A stretch of DNA of 46,381 nt, taken from Bradyrhizobium glycinis (GTDB lineage: Bacteria; Pseudomonadota; Alphaproteobacteria; Rhizobiales; Xanthobacteraceae). The notes below the pieces were generated by a model, which searched no databases, was not told the DNA's origin, and saw only the letters and a program-made list of their open reading frames with translations. Shown one piece after another: positions 14,979-23,014 of the stretch; position 1 is the stretch's first letter, and each line of letters starts with the position of its first letter. Position numbers and translations under genes: made by a program. The stretch covers positions 1 to 46,381 of the forward strand of contig NZ_JACCHQ010000042.1 in the NCBI RefSeq assembly GCF_016031655.1, written 5' to 3'.

Positions 14979-15446
14979 ATGACCACCACAGCCATGCTGC
15001 GCGCCTTCTGCGACGCTGTCGAACAGCGCAACGGTAAAGCCTTCGCCGAGCTGTTCACCGAGGACGGTGTCTACCACGATGTCTTCTACGGCGCCTTCGC
15101 CGGCCGGGCGAAGATCGCCGCGATGATCGACGACTGGTTCTATCGCACGGCGACCGATTTCCGCTGGGACATGCACGATCCCGTCACCGATGGCACCACG
15201 CTCTATGCGCGCTACACGTTCAGCTATAAGTCGACCCTGCCGGAAGCGGACGGCGCGCGGGCGATGTTCGAGGGCGTTGCGATCATGACGCTGAAGGACG
15301 GCAGGATCGCCTGTTATCACGAGGTCGCCAACACCGCGCCGGCGTTCGTGGATTTGAACTTCGCACCGGAGCGGATCGCGAAGATCGTCGCCAAGCAGGG
15401 CGCCGAGCTCAAGGCGCGGCCGGAGATGCAGCGGCATTTGGATTAG
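14979..15446 (+). CDS. NTF2-like / SnoaL-fold protein
   Basis: This 155-residue protein has the cone-shaped NTF2 fold pattern: an N-terminal helix pair (MLRAFCDAVEQRNGKAFAELF), then TEDGVYHDVFYGAFAGRAKIAAMIDDWF and strands such as YARYTFSYKSTL. Family members are ketosteroid-isomerase-like enzymes or ligand-binding proteins. H33 and D34 (YHDV) and D59 line the predicted pocket, but catalysis is not proven. It probably starts its own transcript or follows the hydrolase through a repeat. Confidence 0.7.
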   Translation: MTTTAMLRAFCDAVEQRNGKAFAELFTEDGVYHDVFYGAFAGRAKIAAMIDDWFYRTATDFRWDMHDPVTDGTTLYARYTFSYKSTLPEADGARAMFEGVAIMTLKDGRIACYHEVANTAPAFVDLNFAPERIAKIVAKQGAELKARPEMQRHLD

Positions 15447-15449
15447 GTC

Positions 15450-15550
15450 GTCATTCCGGGGCGCGCGTAGCGCGAACCCGGAATCCATTCCTCCACCAAC
15501 TCTGCCGATCGATGGATTCCGGGCTCGTGCTTCGCACGCCCCGGAATGAC
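15450..15550. repeat. Palindromic repeat, GTCATTCCGGGG...CCCCGGAATGAC type
   Basis: The terminal arms gtcattccgggg and ccccggaatgac and inner arms aacccggaatccat and atggattccgggct are complementary. The repeat lies between converging genes. Confidence 0.85.
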
Positions 15551-15559
15551 GGCGGTGAG

Positions 15560-16357
15560 CTAACGTTTCGACGGATTCACCATCGGCTTGCGCTGCGCCA
15601 GCGCTGCCACCGTCGCGGTGCCGATCGGACCCTGTTCGTCATAGAGCCAGCATTCGCCGATCGCGACGCCGTCGGTGGCGTGGTGGTTCACCACATCGAA
15701 GCCGATCCACTCCGTCACCGGCAGGCGGTGCAGATAGATCGTGACGTCGCTGTTGATGTAGCCGAGCCCCTGGTCGCCGGCGTTCGCAAACGGGCTGGCA
15801 AAATCGGCGCCGGTGGCGACGCGGACGAACGGCGTCATCGGGGCGCCCGCGACGAGCTCGCGCACCTCGCTCATCCACAGCCTGCGCGGGCCGAGCGAGC
15901 CCATCTGGCCGACGATCGGGCGCGTCGCCCATTTGCCGTTCATGCCGAGCCTGGGATCCGTCGGCTTGGGGATCTCGGCCGGCTTCGGTGCGTCCCAGTT
16001 CGGCGGCGACCAGACGTTGCCATCGGGATTTTGCGTCTTACGCAGCAGCTGGCACGAGGCCCGCGCCATGCTGACCCCGCCGGAACAGAACTCCGCTTCC
16101 ACCACGCGGATGCGCATGCCGTCGCGCACCAGCCGCGTCGTCACGTGAATCGGCTTGTCGATGGTCGGCAGCCGAAACATGTCGACCGTGAGCCGCGCCG
16201 GCACGAATTCGGGCCCGGAATGGCGCTCCTCGATGACGAAGCCGAGCAGGCCGACGATGACGCGCCCGTGCAGCGATTTCGGGTCCCATGGACCGTTGGC
16301 GACTTCCGTCGGATGGAATGTATCGCCGTCGCGGGTGAAGAAAGGCATGTTTGTCAT
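15560..16357 (-). CDS. Thioesterase-family (TesB-like double hot-dog) protein
   Basis: This ~265-residue protein has two hot-dog halves. The first carries HPTEVANGPWDPKSLHGRVI and a strand pair near RLTVDMFRLP. The second carries GYINSDVTIYLHRLP and FDVVNHHATDGVAIGECWLYDEQGPIGTA. This is the acyl-CoA thioesterase II/4HBT_3 arrangement, so it probably hydrolyses acyl-CoA. The exact substrate is unknown. Start: MTNMPFF (16357) was chosen. A longer frame continues to 16534 but runs through a palindromic repeat, and Met at 16408 is possible. Confidence 0.75.
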   Translation of the reverse strand: MTNMPFFTRDGDTFHPTEVANGPWDPKSLHGRVIVGLLGFVIEERHSGPEFVPARLTVDMFRLPTIDKPIHVTTRLVRDGMRIRVVEAEFCSGGVSMARASCQLLRKTQNPDGNVWSPPNWDAPKPAEIPKPTDPRLGMNGKWATRPIVGQMGSLGPRRLWMSEVRELVAGAPMTPFVRVATGADFASPFANAGDQGLGYINSDVTIYLHRLPVTEWIGFDVVNHHATDGVAIGECWLYDEQGPIGTATVAALAQRKPMVNPSKR

Positions 16358-16430
16358 GCGCGCGAGATTGCGGGAATGGATGGGGAAATCAAGGGTGGTG
16401 AGGCGCATGTGTGCTCGCCACACAGAAGGG

Positions 16431-16532
16431 GTCATCGCCCGGCGAAGACCGGGCGATCCAGTATTCCAGAGGCAGCAGTGATGAACGAGAAGCCGCGGCG
16501 TACTGGGTCGCCCGGTCGAGCCGGGGCATGAC
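16431..16532. repeat. Palindromic repeat, GTCATCGCCCGG...CCGGGGCATGAC type
   Basis: The arms gtcatcgcccggcgaagaccgggcgatccagta and tactgggtcgcccggtcgagccggggcatgac face each other. It lies between queG and the thioesterase on the same strand. Confidence 0.8.
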
Positions 16533-16540
16533 ACCGAGAG

Positions 16541-17716
16541 TTAGGCAACAGCGCGCCACTCCTCACGCACGCTGTCGTCGCGTTCCACACTCAACTCGGC
16601 GGTTTTCATTGCTTGAAACTCGTCCCGCGGCAGCAATTGCCCCAGCGCCCACACTGCCGCCCCGCGCACCAGCGGGCTTGCGTCATCGAGCAGCCGCCGC
16701 GCCTCCTCAGCCAGCGAAACATCGCCGGAATTGCCGATCGCAATCAGCACATTCCGCAAGAACCGGCCGCGGCCGACGCGCTTCACCGGTGACTTCGTGA
16801 ACAGCGCGCGAAACGCGGCATCGTCGAGCCGCGCCAGCTCGGCGAGCGAGGGCGCGCGCAATTCGTCACGCGCGGCGAGTTTGGCCTCGCGCCCCTCTTG
16901 CGCGAACTTGTTCCAGGGGCAGGCGGCAAGGCAATCGTCGCAGCCATAGATGCGATTGCCGATGGCCTTGCGAAACTCGCGCGGGATTGGGCCCTTGTTC
17001 TCGATGGTGAGATAGGAGATGCAGCGCCGCGCATCGAGCTTGTAGGGCGCGGGGAACGCCGCGGTCGGGCAGACATCGAGACACGCCCGGCACGAGCCGC
17101 AATGATCGATCTCGGCGACATCGCGCGGCAGCTCCAGCGTGGTGTAGATCGCACCGAGAAACAGCCACGAGCCGAACTCGCGCGAGACGAGGTTGGTGTG
17201 CTTGCCCTGCCAGCCCAGATGCGCGGCCTGCGCCAGCGGTTTTTCCATCACCGCCGCGGTGTCGACGAACACTTTCACTTCGCTCGGCGCGGTCGCGACC
17301 AGCCAGCGCGCCAGCGCCTTCAGCCGCTTCTTGATCAGGTCGTGATAGTCGTCGCCTTGCGCATAGACCGAGATCGCCGCGCGCGTGCGCTGCTTCAGGA
17401 CGGCGAGCGGATCGGAGTCGGGGCCGTAATTGACGCCGAGCATGATCACGCTGCGCACGTCGGCCCACAGCCCGCGCGGATCGACGCGTCGCTCCGGCTG
17501 GTTGGCAAGCCAGTCCATGTCGCCATGGCCACCCGAGGCGATGAATTCGAGGAAGTATTTTCCGGCCGCATCGATCGTGCCCGGCGCGGTGACGCCGATG
17601 CAGTCGAAGCCGAGCGCGTGCGCTTCGCGCGCCAGCGCCGCCTTCAGTTCAGTCGGATCAAGGCTCAGAAATCCAGGTCCACGTAGGTCCGCGACGCCGG
17701 TACGCCGGCCAGCCAT
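16541..17716 (-). CDS. queG: Epoxyqueuosine reductase (cobalamin-dependent, 2x[4Fe-4S])
   Basis: This protein performs the last step of queuosine synthesis, reducing epoxyqueuosine in tRNA wobble position 34. The N-terminal domain carries LGVNYGPDSD and the cobalamin/substrate region HTNLVSREFGSWLFLGAI. Two ferredoxin-like clusters follow (CGSCRACLDVCP and CDDCLAACPWNKF), then a C-terminal HEAT-like part (LLDDASPLVRGAAVWALGQL) that binds tRNA. The 5' end overlaps fzlA. ATG 17716 lies inside fzlA, and a CTG at 17668, overlapping the fzlA TGA, would start right at LSLDPTELKAALARE, closer to the family N-terminus. Either way the two genes are coupled. Confidence 0.92.
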   Translation of the reverse strand: MAGRRTGVADLRGPGFLSLDPTELKAALAREAHALGFDCIGVTAPGTIDAAGKYFLEFIASGGHGDMDWLANQPERRVDPRGLWADVRSVIMLGVNYGPDSDPLAVLKQRTRAAISVYAQGDDYHDLIKKRLKALARWLVATAPSEVKVFVDTAAVMEKPLAQAAHLGWQGKHTNLVSREFGSWLFLGAIYTTLELPRDVAEIDHCGSCRACLDVCPTAAFPAPYKLDARRCISYLTIENKGPIPREFRKAIGNRIYGCDDCLAACPWNKFAQEGREAKLAARDELRAPSLAELARLDDAAFRALFTKSPVKRVGRGRFLRNVLIAIGNSGDVSLAEEARRLLDDASPLVRGAAVWALGQLLPRDEFQAMKTAELSVERDDSVREEWRAVA

Positions 17717-18357
17717 TCGCTCAAGAGTGGACGGAACGACGGGCGGGATTTCACCCGCGCGTACCACGCCTTTGCTGCGTCGTCCTCGCTCCATGGCACG
17801 TCGCCCAGATAGTCGATCGCCGAGAGATGCGCCGCGGCGGCGAGATCCGCGTAGGTGAGCCGGTCGCCGGCGAGGAAATTGCGGGTCTGCGCCAGCCAGC
17901 CGATATAGGCCAGATGATAGCGCACGTTGGCCTTCGCTGCGCGCATCACGTCGGCCGAAGGCGGCCCGCCGCCGTTCTCCTCGCTCATGAAGCGCTTGTA
18001 GATGCGTTCCGTGACCAGGGGATGCGAGACCTCCTCGAAGAATTTTTCGTTGAACCAGGCCATCAGCCGGCGCACCTCGACGCGCTCGAATGTCGTCTCC
18101 GGCATCAGGCGCTTGACGCCCATCCCGGCGCCATAGGCCTCGTCGACATATTCGGCGATGATGGCCGCGCCCGGGATCGGCGGCCGTTCCTCGTCCACCA
18201 GCACAGGCGTGGTGCCGGCCGCATTGAGCAGCAGAAACGCCTCGCGCCGCTCCCAGCTGCGCTCTTCGATCAGCTTCAGGTCGAGCCCGTATTCGCCCGC
18301 GATCAGGCGGATGAAGCGCGAATGCGGACAGAACGGATGATGAAACAGCGTAAACAT
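17665..18357 (-). CDS. fzlA: GST-fold protein, likely FtsZ-binding FzlA
   Basis: This 230-residue protein has a glutathione-S-transferase fold: the thioredoxin-like half is MFTLFHHPFCPHSRFIRLIA with TTPVLVDEE, and the helical half ends FLAGDRLTYADLAAAAHLS. It lacks a convincing catalytic Ser/Tyr near the N-terminus. The C-terminal tail ends VDLDF with an Asp at 227, matching the C-terminus of Caulobacter FzlA that contacts FtsZ. Placement beside uppP and queG fits the alphaproteobacterial fzlA locus. In Caulobacter FzlA curves FtsZ filaments and signals constriction. A general GST remains the fallback call. Confidence 0.72.
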   Translation of the reverse strand: MFTLFHHPFCPHSRFIRLIAGEYGLDLKLIEERSWERREAFLLLNAAGTTPVLVDEERPPIPGAAIIAEYVDEAYGAGMGVKRLMPETTFERVEVRRLMAWFNEKFFEEVSHPLVTERIYKRFMSEENGGGPPSADVMRAAKANVRYHLAYIGWLAQTRNFLAGDRLTYADLAAAAHLSAIDYLGDVPWSEDDAAKAWYARVKSRPSFRPLLSEWLAGVPASRTYVDLDF

Positions 18358-18372
18358 GAAGCCTTTGACTAT

Positions 18373-18397
18373 TTGATGGTGCTTAAGAATCCATCAA
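18373..18397. promoter_or_regulatory. Inverted repeat in the fzlA-uppP divergent region
   Basis: TTGATGG (18373-18379) and CCATCAA (18391-18397) are perfect 7-bp arms 11 nt apart, upstream of fzlA. On the minus strand TTGATG, 17 nt and AAATAG form a weak promoter across it. It may be an operator or chance. Confidence 0.35.
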
Positions 18398-18526
18398 TGT
18401 TTGTGCGGCGCCACACTAGTCCCTCAAAACCGCGAAGCAAGAGCGTGATGCCGCATTTTGCGATTGCAGCATTGGGGGGAATAGGCGAGAAGAGCCCCGC
18501 TTTTCCAGCCGAAATGGACCGTAAAT

Positions 18527-19333
18527 ATGTCAGACGCAATACGGGCAGTGATCCTCGGCATCATCGAGGGCGTGACCGAGTTCCTTCCCGTATCCTCGAC
18601 CGGCCACCTCTTGATTGCTGAGCGCTTCTTCCACCTCGGCGAGGGTGCCTTCTGGGATTCGTTTACGGTTCTGATCCAGCTGGGCGCGATCCTCGCGATC
18701 GTCGGGCTGTACTTCAGGAAGCTATGGGACGTCGTCATCGGCCTGTTCACGGGCGATGCCTATGCGCGCCGCTTCGTGATCGGCGTGCTGGTGGCGTTCC
18801 TGCCGGCCGTGATCGTCGGCCTCATCGCCGGCAAATACATCAAGCTCATGCTTTTTAATCCGTGGGTGGTCTGCTTCACGCTGATCGTTGGCGGCGCCAT
18901 CCTGCTCTGGGTCGACAGGCTCGAGCTCAAGCCGCGCGAGTTTGAGGCCACCAAATTTCCGCTGCTGATGTATCTCTATATCGGCATCGCGCAATGCGTG
19001 GCGATGATCCCGGGCGTGTCGCGGTCCGGCGCCAGCATCGTGGCCGCCATGCTGCTCGGCGCGGACAAGCGCGCGGCGGCGGAGTTTTCCTTCTTCCTCG
19101 CCATCCCCACAATGATCGGCGCGTTCGCCTATGATTTCTACAAGAGCCGCGCCGAGATGACGATGGACCACATCAACATCGTCGGGATCGGCTTCGTGGT
19201 GTCGTTCATCACCGCGATCATCGTGGTGAAAACGTTCCTGACCTACGTCACCCGCCACGGCTTCGTGTTGTTCGCCTGGTGGCGCGTCATCGTCGGCACG
19301 CTCGGCCTGGTCGCGCTGGCGCTGGGACAGTAG
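18527..19333 (+). CDS. uppP: Undecaprenyl-diphosphatase
   Basis: This is a 268-residue BacA-type integral membrane phosphatase. The two signature loops are EGVTEFLPVSSTGHLLIAE (14-32) and PGVSRSGASIVAAMLLGADKR (around 164-184), which form the active site with Glu, Ser, His and Arg. It recycles undecaprenyl pyrophosphate to the carrier lipid used for peptidoglycan and polysaccharides. It is divergent from fzlA and followed by dprE1/dprE2-like genes that also act on polyprenyl phosphates. Confidence 0.97.
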   Translation: MSDAIRAVILGIIEGVTEFLPVSSTGHLLIAERFFHLGEGAFWDSFTVLIQLGAILAIVGLYFRKLWDVVIGLFTGDAYARRFVIGVLVAFLPAVIVGLIAGKYIKLMLFNPWVVCFTLIVGGAILLWVDRLELKPREFEATKFPLLMYLYIGIAQCVAMIPGVSRSGASIVAAMLLGADKRAAAEFSFFLAIPTMIGAFAYDFYKSRAEMTMDHINIVGIGFVVSFITAIIVVKTFLTYVTRHGFVLFAWWRVIVGTLGLVALALGQ

Positions 19334-19443
19334 GCTTTGAGATCCGGGCACCGCGCCGACCGCGCCTTCAACGCAATATAAGCTTTTGGTCGGTACTCAG
19401 GTTCCCATGCTGGGCGGCGCGCGCCCGGCGCAGGAGCTGAGCC

Positions 19444-20768
19444 ATGACCCTCGTCAGCGGCTGGGGGCGCTTCCCGGTCGTCGATAGTGACGTGCTGCGG
19501 CCGCGGTCTTTCGAGGCCGTAGGTGAAGCCATGGTGTCAGGCACCGTCGCGCGCGGCAATGGTCGTGCCTATGGCGATGCCGCGATCGGGGCCGTCAGGA
19601 CGGTGACGATGATGGGCTTCGACCGCATCAGGTGGTTCGATCCCGTGACCGGCCGCATCCGCCTCGAGGCCGGCGTGCTGCTCTCGGATCTGATCGACAC
19701 ATTCGGCCCGCGCGGCTTCTTGCCCTTCGTGCTGCCCGGCACGCGCTTCGTGTCGATCGGCGGCGCCGTCGCCGCCGACGTGCACGGCAAGAACCATCAT
19801 TGCGAAGGCGGCTTCGGCCGTTATGTCGACGCCATCCTGCTGCGCACGGGCGAGGGCGAAGTGATCGAAGCCTCGCGCGAGCAGAACTCAGATGCGTTCT
19901 TTGCGACCATCGGCGGCATGGGCCTGACCGGAATGATCCTCGAAGCGACCCTGCGGCTGCGCAAGGTCGAAACGGGCTGGATTCGCGAGCGCGTGATCTC
20001 GGCATCCGATCTCGATGCCGCGATGCGCGCGCTCGATGCAGGCGATGCCGCGACCTATTCGGTGGCGTGGATCGATTGTGCCGCACGCGGCAAGGATCTC
20101 GGCCGCTCGCTGATCTATCTCGGTGAGCACGCCGGCAAGAACGAGCTCCCTGCCGGCGCCGCCCCGTTTCACGCCGGCAAGGATTCCGGTCTCGGCGTGC
20201 CCATCGATTTGCCCTCCATGACGCTGAACCGCTTCAGCATCCTCGCCTTCAACGAGCTGTATTATCGCATGGGCGCGCGCCGCGCCGGCGGCAGCCATGT
20301 GGTCTCGCTCTATCCCTATTTCTTTCCGCTCGACAGCATTGCCGACTGGAATCGCATCTACGGCAGGCGCGGCTTCCTGCAGCATCAATGCGTGATCCCC
20401 GAGAACGGCGCGCGCGACGTGCTCGGCGAGATTCTCGATCGCGTCGCGCGCCGCGGCGATGCCTCCTTCCTCCGGTGCTGAAGAAGCTCGGCCAGGGCGA
20501 GGGCATCCTGTCCTTTCCGTTGCCCGGCTATACGCTGGCGCTGGATTTTCCCGTACGCGGCGACATCCTGATTTTTCTCGACGAGATCGATCGGCTCGTT
20601 GTCGCGGCCGGGGGCCGGCTTTATCTCGCCAAGGATGCGCGCCAGTCGCGCGAGACGCTCAAAGCCGGCTATCCCGCCCTGTCGCGCTTTGCCGCGATCC
20701 GCAAAGCGCTCGATCCTGCCGGCAACATCCGCTCCAAGCTTTCACAACGTCTGTTTGATGAGGTCTAG
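19444..20768 (+). pseudogene. DprE1-like FAD oxidase, broken by a one-base frameshift
   Basis: The first part (19444-20472) reads GNGRAYGDAAIG (FAD-binding) and VAADVHGKNHHCEGGFG, the DprE1 string with the flavin-linked His. The gene then hits TGA at 20479. The correct continuation lies in another frame from GTG 20475: VLKKLGQGEGILSFPLPGY, ALDFPVRG, YLAKDARQSRE with the catalytic Lys. Mycobacterial DprE1 reads FLNVFKLFG at the break. The 1,325-nt length is one base short of 442 codons, so one base is missing at 20472-20475. DprE1 oxidises decaprenyl-phosphoryl-ribose. Either the gene is inactive or this is a sequencing error. GGAG lies 8 nt before the ATG. The downstream dprE2-like gene is intact. 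Confidence 0.85.
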
Positions 20769-20772
20769 TGCC

Positions 20773-21513
20773 GTGACGTCGCGCAAGTCTCTACTGGTGC
20801 TGGGCGGCTCATCCCACATCGGCCGCGCCGCGGCGCGCGCCTTTGCCGGAGCGGGATACGATGTGGGGCTCGCCGGCCGCGACATCGCCGCACTGGAGCC
20901 TGATGCCGCCGATCTGCGCGCGCGCTACAATATCGAGGTAGGTCTCCACAAATTCGACGTGCTCGACACCGCTTCGTTCGAGGGCTTCGTCGCCGGCCTT
21001 CCCACGCTGCCCGACGTCGTCGTCTCGATCGTCGGCCTGCTCGGTGTGCAAGAGCGCGCGCAGAGCGATCTTGCCCACGCCACCGCGATCATGCGTTCCA
21101 ACTACGAGGGCCCGGCGCTGATCCTCGGCCTGTTCGCGGAGAAGTTCTTGGGCCGTGGCAGCGGCACGCTGGTCGGCGTGTCGTCGGTGGCCGGCGATCG
21201 CGGCCGCGCCTCCAACTATGTCTATGGCTCCGCCAAGGCCGGCTTCTCCGCCTTCCTGTCCGGCCTGCGCGCCCGCGCCAGCCGTGGCGGCGTCCGTGTC
21301 GTCACGGTCAAGCCCGGCTTCGTCCGCACCAGGATGACGGAAGGCATGAAGCTGATCGGCCCGCTCACCGTCGAAGCCCCCGTCGTCGGCGCTGCGATCC
21401 TTCGCGCCGTCGAGAGCAAGACCGACATCGTCTATGTCAGCGGCAAATGGCGCCTCGTGATGCTGATCATCAAGACGCTGCCCGAAGCGGTGTTCAAGAA
21501 GCTGAGGTTTTGA
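20773..21513 (+). CDS. DprE2-like short-chain dehydrogenase
   Basis: This 246-residue SDR begins SRKSLLVLGGSSHIGRAAAR, giving the NAD(P)-binding GGSSHIGRA motif. SSVAGDRGRASNYVYGSAKA supplies catalytic Ser, Tyr and Lys (SS...YxxxK). PGFVRTRMTEGMKL is typical of DprE2, the reductase that completes the ribose-to-arabinose epimerisation on polyprenyl phosphate. A GTG start with GAGGT 9 nt upstream was chosen. An ATG at 20758 overlaps the preceding gene by 11 bases but lacks a ribosome-binding site. Its partner gene is frameshifted, so pathway output is uncertain. Confidence 0.8.
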   Translation: MTSRKSLLVLGGSSHIGRAAARAFAGAGYDVGLAGRDIAALEPDAADLRARYNIEVGLHKFDVLDTASFEGFVAGLPTLPDVVVSIVGLLGVQERAQSDLAHATAIMRSNYEGPALILGLFAEKFLGRGSGTLVGVSSVAGDRGRASNYVYGSAKAGFSAFLSGLRARASRGGVRVVTVKPGFVRTRMTEGMKLIGPLTVEAPVVGAAILRAVESKTDIVYVSGKWRLVMLIIKTLPEAVFKKLRF

Positions 21514-21548
21514 CGGTCGTGTGGCCAGTCTTTGCCCCAGCAACAGTG

Positions 21549-21689
21549 CGCCCCCTCGCCCCGTTCTTACGGGGAGAGGGTTGGGGTGAGGGGCCTCTCT
21601 CTCTCCGCGGGCGCGGTCATTGTGAGACCTGTACCCCCTCACCCGGATTGCTGCGCAATCCGACCTCTCCCCGCAAGCGGGGCGAGGTC
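21549..21689. repeat. Palindromic repeat pair (CCCTCGCCCCG...CGGGGCGAGG)
   Basis: Arms ccctcgccccgttcttacggggagaggg and cgacctctccccgcaagcggggcgagg face each other across ggggtgaggggcc/ccccctcaccc. It belongs to the CCTCTCCCGC family and lies between converging genes. Confidence 0.8.
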
Positions 21690-21700
21690 AAGAAGATCCT

Positions 21701-22666
21701 TCACACGCTCATGCGCTGGAACTGCCCTGCGGCGCGGAAGCGCCAGAGATATTGCGGGGCGATCGCCTCCAGTGAATCGGGCGTGATGCCGAGGCCTTCC
21801 AGCGTCAGCCCGGCGGCCTTCGCCGCCTCCGACACGACATTGTCGCGCTCGAGCAGTGTGACCTGGTCCGGCGTCAGCTTGAATGCACCCGGCGCGAATT
21901 GCAGGAAGTTGGCCTGGAAGCGGGCGAGGCCGAACGGCAGCGGCACCAGCATCCGCTTGCGGTCGGTGATGGCGAGGATGGTCTCGATGATCTCGCGCAT
22001 GGTCAGCACTTCCGGCCCGCCGAGCTCGTACGTGGCGCCCGCCTTGGCCTTGCCGTCGGCCGCATCCGCGATCGCGCTGGCGACGTCGCCGACATAGACC
22101 GGCTGCATCTTCGTCTCGCCGCCGATCAGGGGCAGCACCGGCGACATCCGGGCCAGTGCGGCAAAGCGGTTGGTGAACTGGTCCTCGGGGCCGAACATCA
22201 CGGAGGGGCGGAAGATCGTGGCGGAGGGAACCGCGGCCAGGACCGCGGCTTCGCCGGCCGCCTTGGCCCTGGCATAGCGCGAGGGCGACTGCGCATCGGC
22301 CCCGATCGCCGAGACATGCACCAGCGTGCTACCTGCGGCGGCCGCCGCCTTGGCGACGGTCTCGGCGCCCCTGGCCTGGACGGCGTCGAAAGTCTGCGCG
22401 CCACTCTCGGTAAGCACGCCGACCAGATTGATCACGACATGCGAATCACGCAGCGCCGCCTCGACCGAGGCCGGATAGCGCAGATTCGCCTGCACATTGT
22501 GGACCTGCCCGACCCGGCCGAGCGGCTGGAGGTATCCGGCAAGTTCCGGCCGCCGCACCGCAACCCTGATACGGTAATCCCGCTTGCACAGGGCTCGGAC
22601 GACGCTGCGGCCCAAAAACCCCGATCCGCCGAAAACCGTGACGAGCGTGTCGAGATTCGATGCCAT
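21701..22666 (-). CDS. NDUFA9-like atypical SDR (complex I subunit family)
   Basis: This is a 321-residue NAD(P)-binding protein. The Rossmann motif is VTVFGGSGFLGRSVVRAL, followed by VNLVGVLTESGAQTF and HVSAIGADAQSPSRYARAKA (Tyr-x3-Lys present). GPEDQFTNRFAALARMSPVLPLIG is a hallmark of the NDUFA9/Ycf39 group. Mitochondrial NDUFA9 binds NADPH in complex I. The bacterial homolog is often annotated as a complex I subunit, but its role is untested. It ends near a repeat and is divergent from tRNA-Leu. Confidence 0.85.
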   Translation of the reverse strand: MASNLDTLVTVFGGSGFLGRSVVRALCKRDYRIRVAVRRPELAGYLQPLGRVGQVHNVQANLRYPASVEAALRDSHVVINLVGVLTESGAQTFDAVQARGAETVAKAAAAAGSTLVHVSAIGADAQSPSRYARAKAAGEAAVLAAVPSATIFRPSVMFGPEDQFTNRFAALARMSPVLPLIGGETKMQPVYVGDVASAIADAADGKAKAGATYELGGPEVLTMREIIETILAITDRKRMLVPLPFGLARFQANFLQFAPGAFKLTPDQVTLLERDNVVSEAAKAAGLTLEGLGITPDSLEAIAPQYLWRFRAAGQFQRMSV

Positions 22667-22764
22667 GGGAGCCGTTCCTGCGGAAAAGAGTGCGTCTTGT
22701 CAGGCTTGTATCGGGCCGGTTTGCGATGCGCAATCGGCATCCCGACTCCGGCCTCACGCATGAA

Positions 22765-22793
22765 TTGACAACGGCGTCACCGAACCGTAGTAA
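22765..22793 (+). promoter_or_regulatory. Promoter of tRNA-Leu
   Basis: TTGACA (22765-22770), 17 nt and TAGTAA (22788-22793) lie 24 bp before the tRNA. The perfect -35 and spacing fit a strong vegetative promoter. Confidence 0.75.
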
Positions 22794-22817
22794 CCGCCTC
22801 CGTGCCCCAAACGGCAT

Positions 22818-22904
<87 letters not shown>

Positions 22905-23014
22905 TTTTGGGTCTGGACCCAAGATAAAGCTACCCAGATCGTGCGGATGGCAGGCGGCGAGGCCGCGTCGCTACCGCGTGAGTCCCGATGGGACCTGGAT
23001 CGGTCTCTTCCCCC

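Noticed and set aside
3641..16532. CRISPR array from the many repeats
   Set aside because: The repeats are dispersed single palindromes with no regular spacers and no cas genes.
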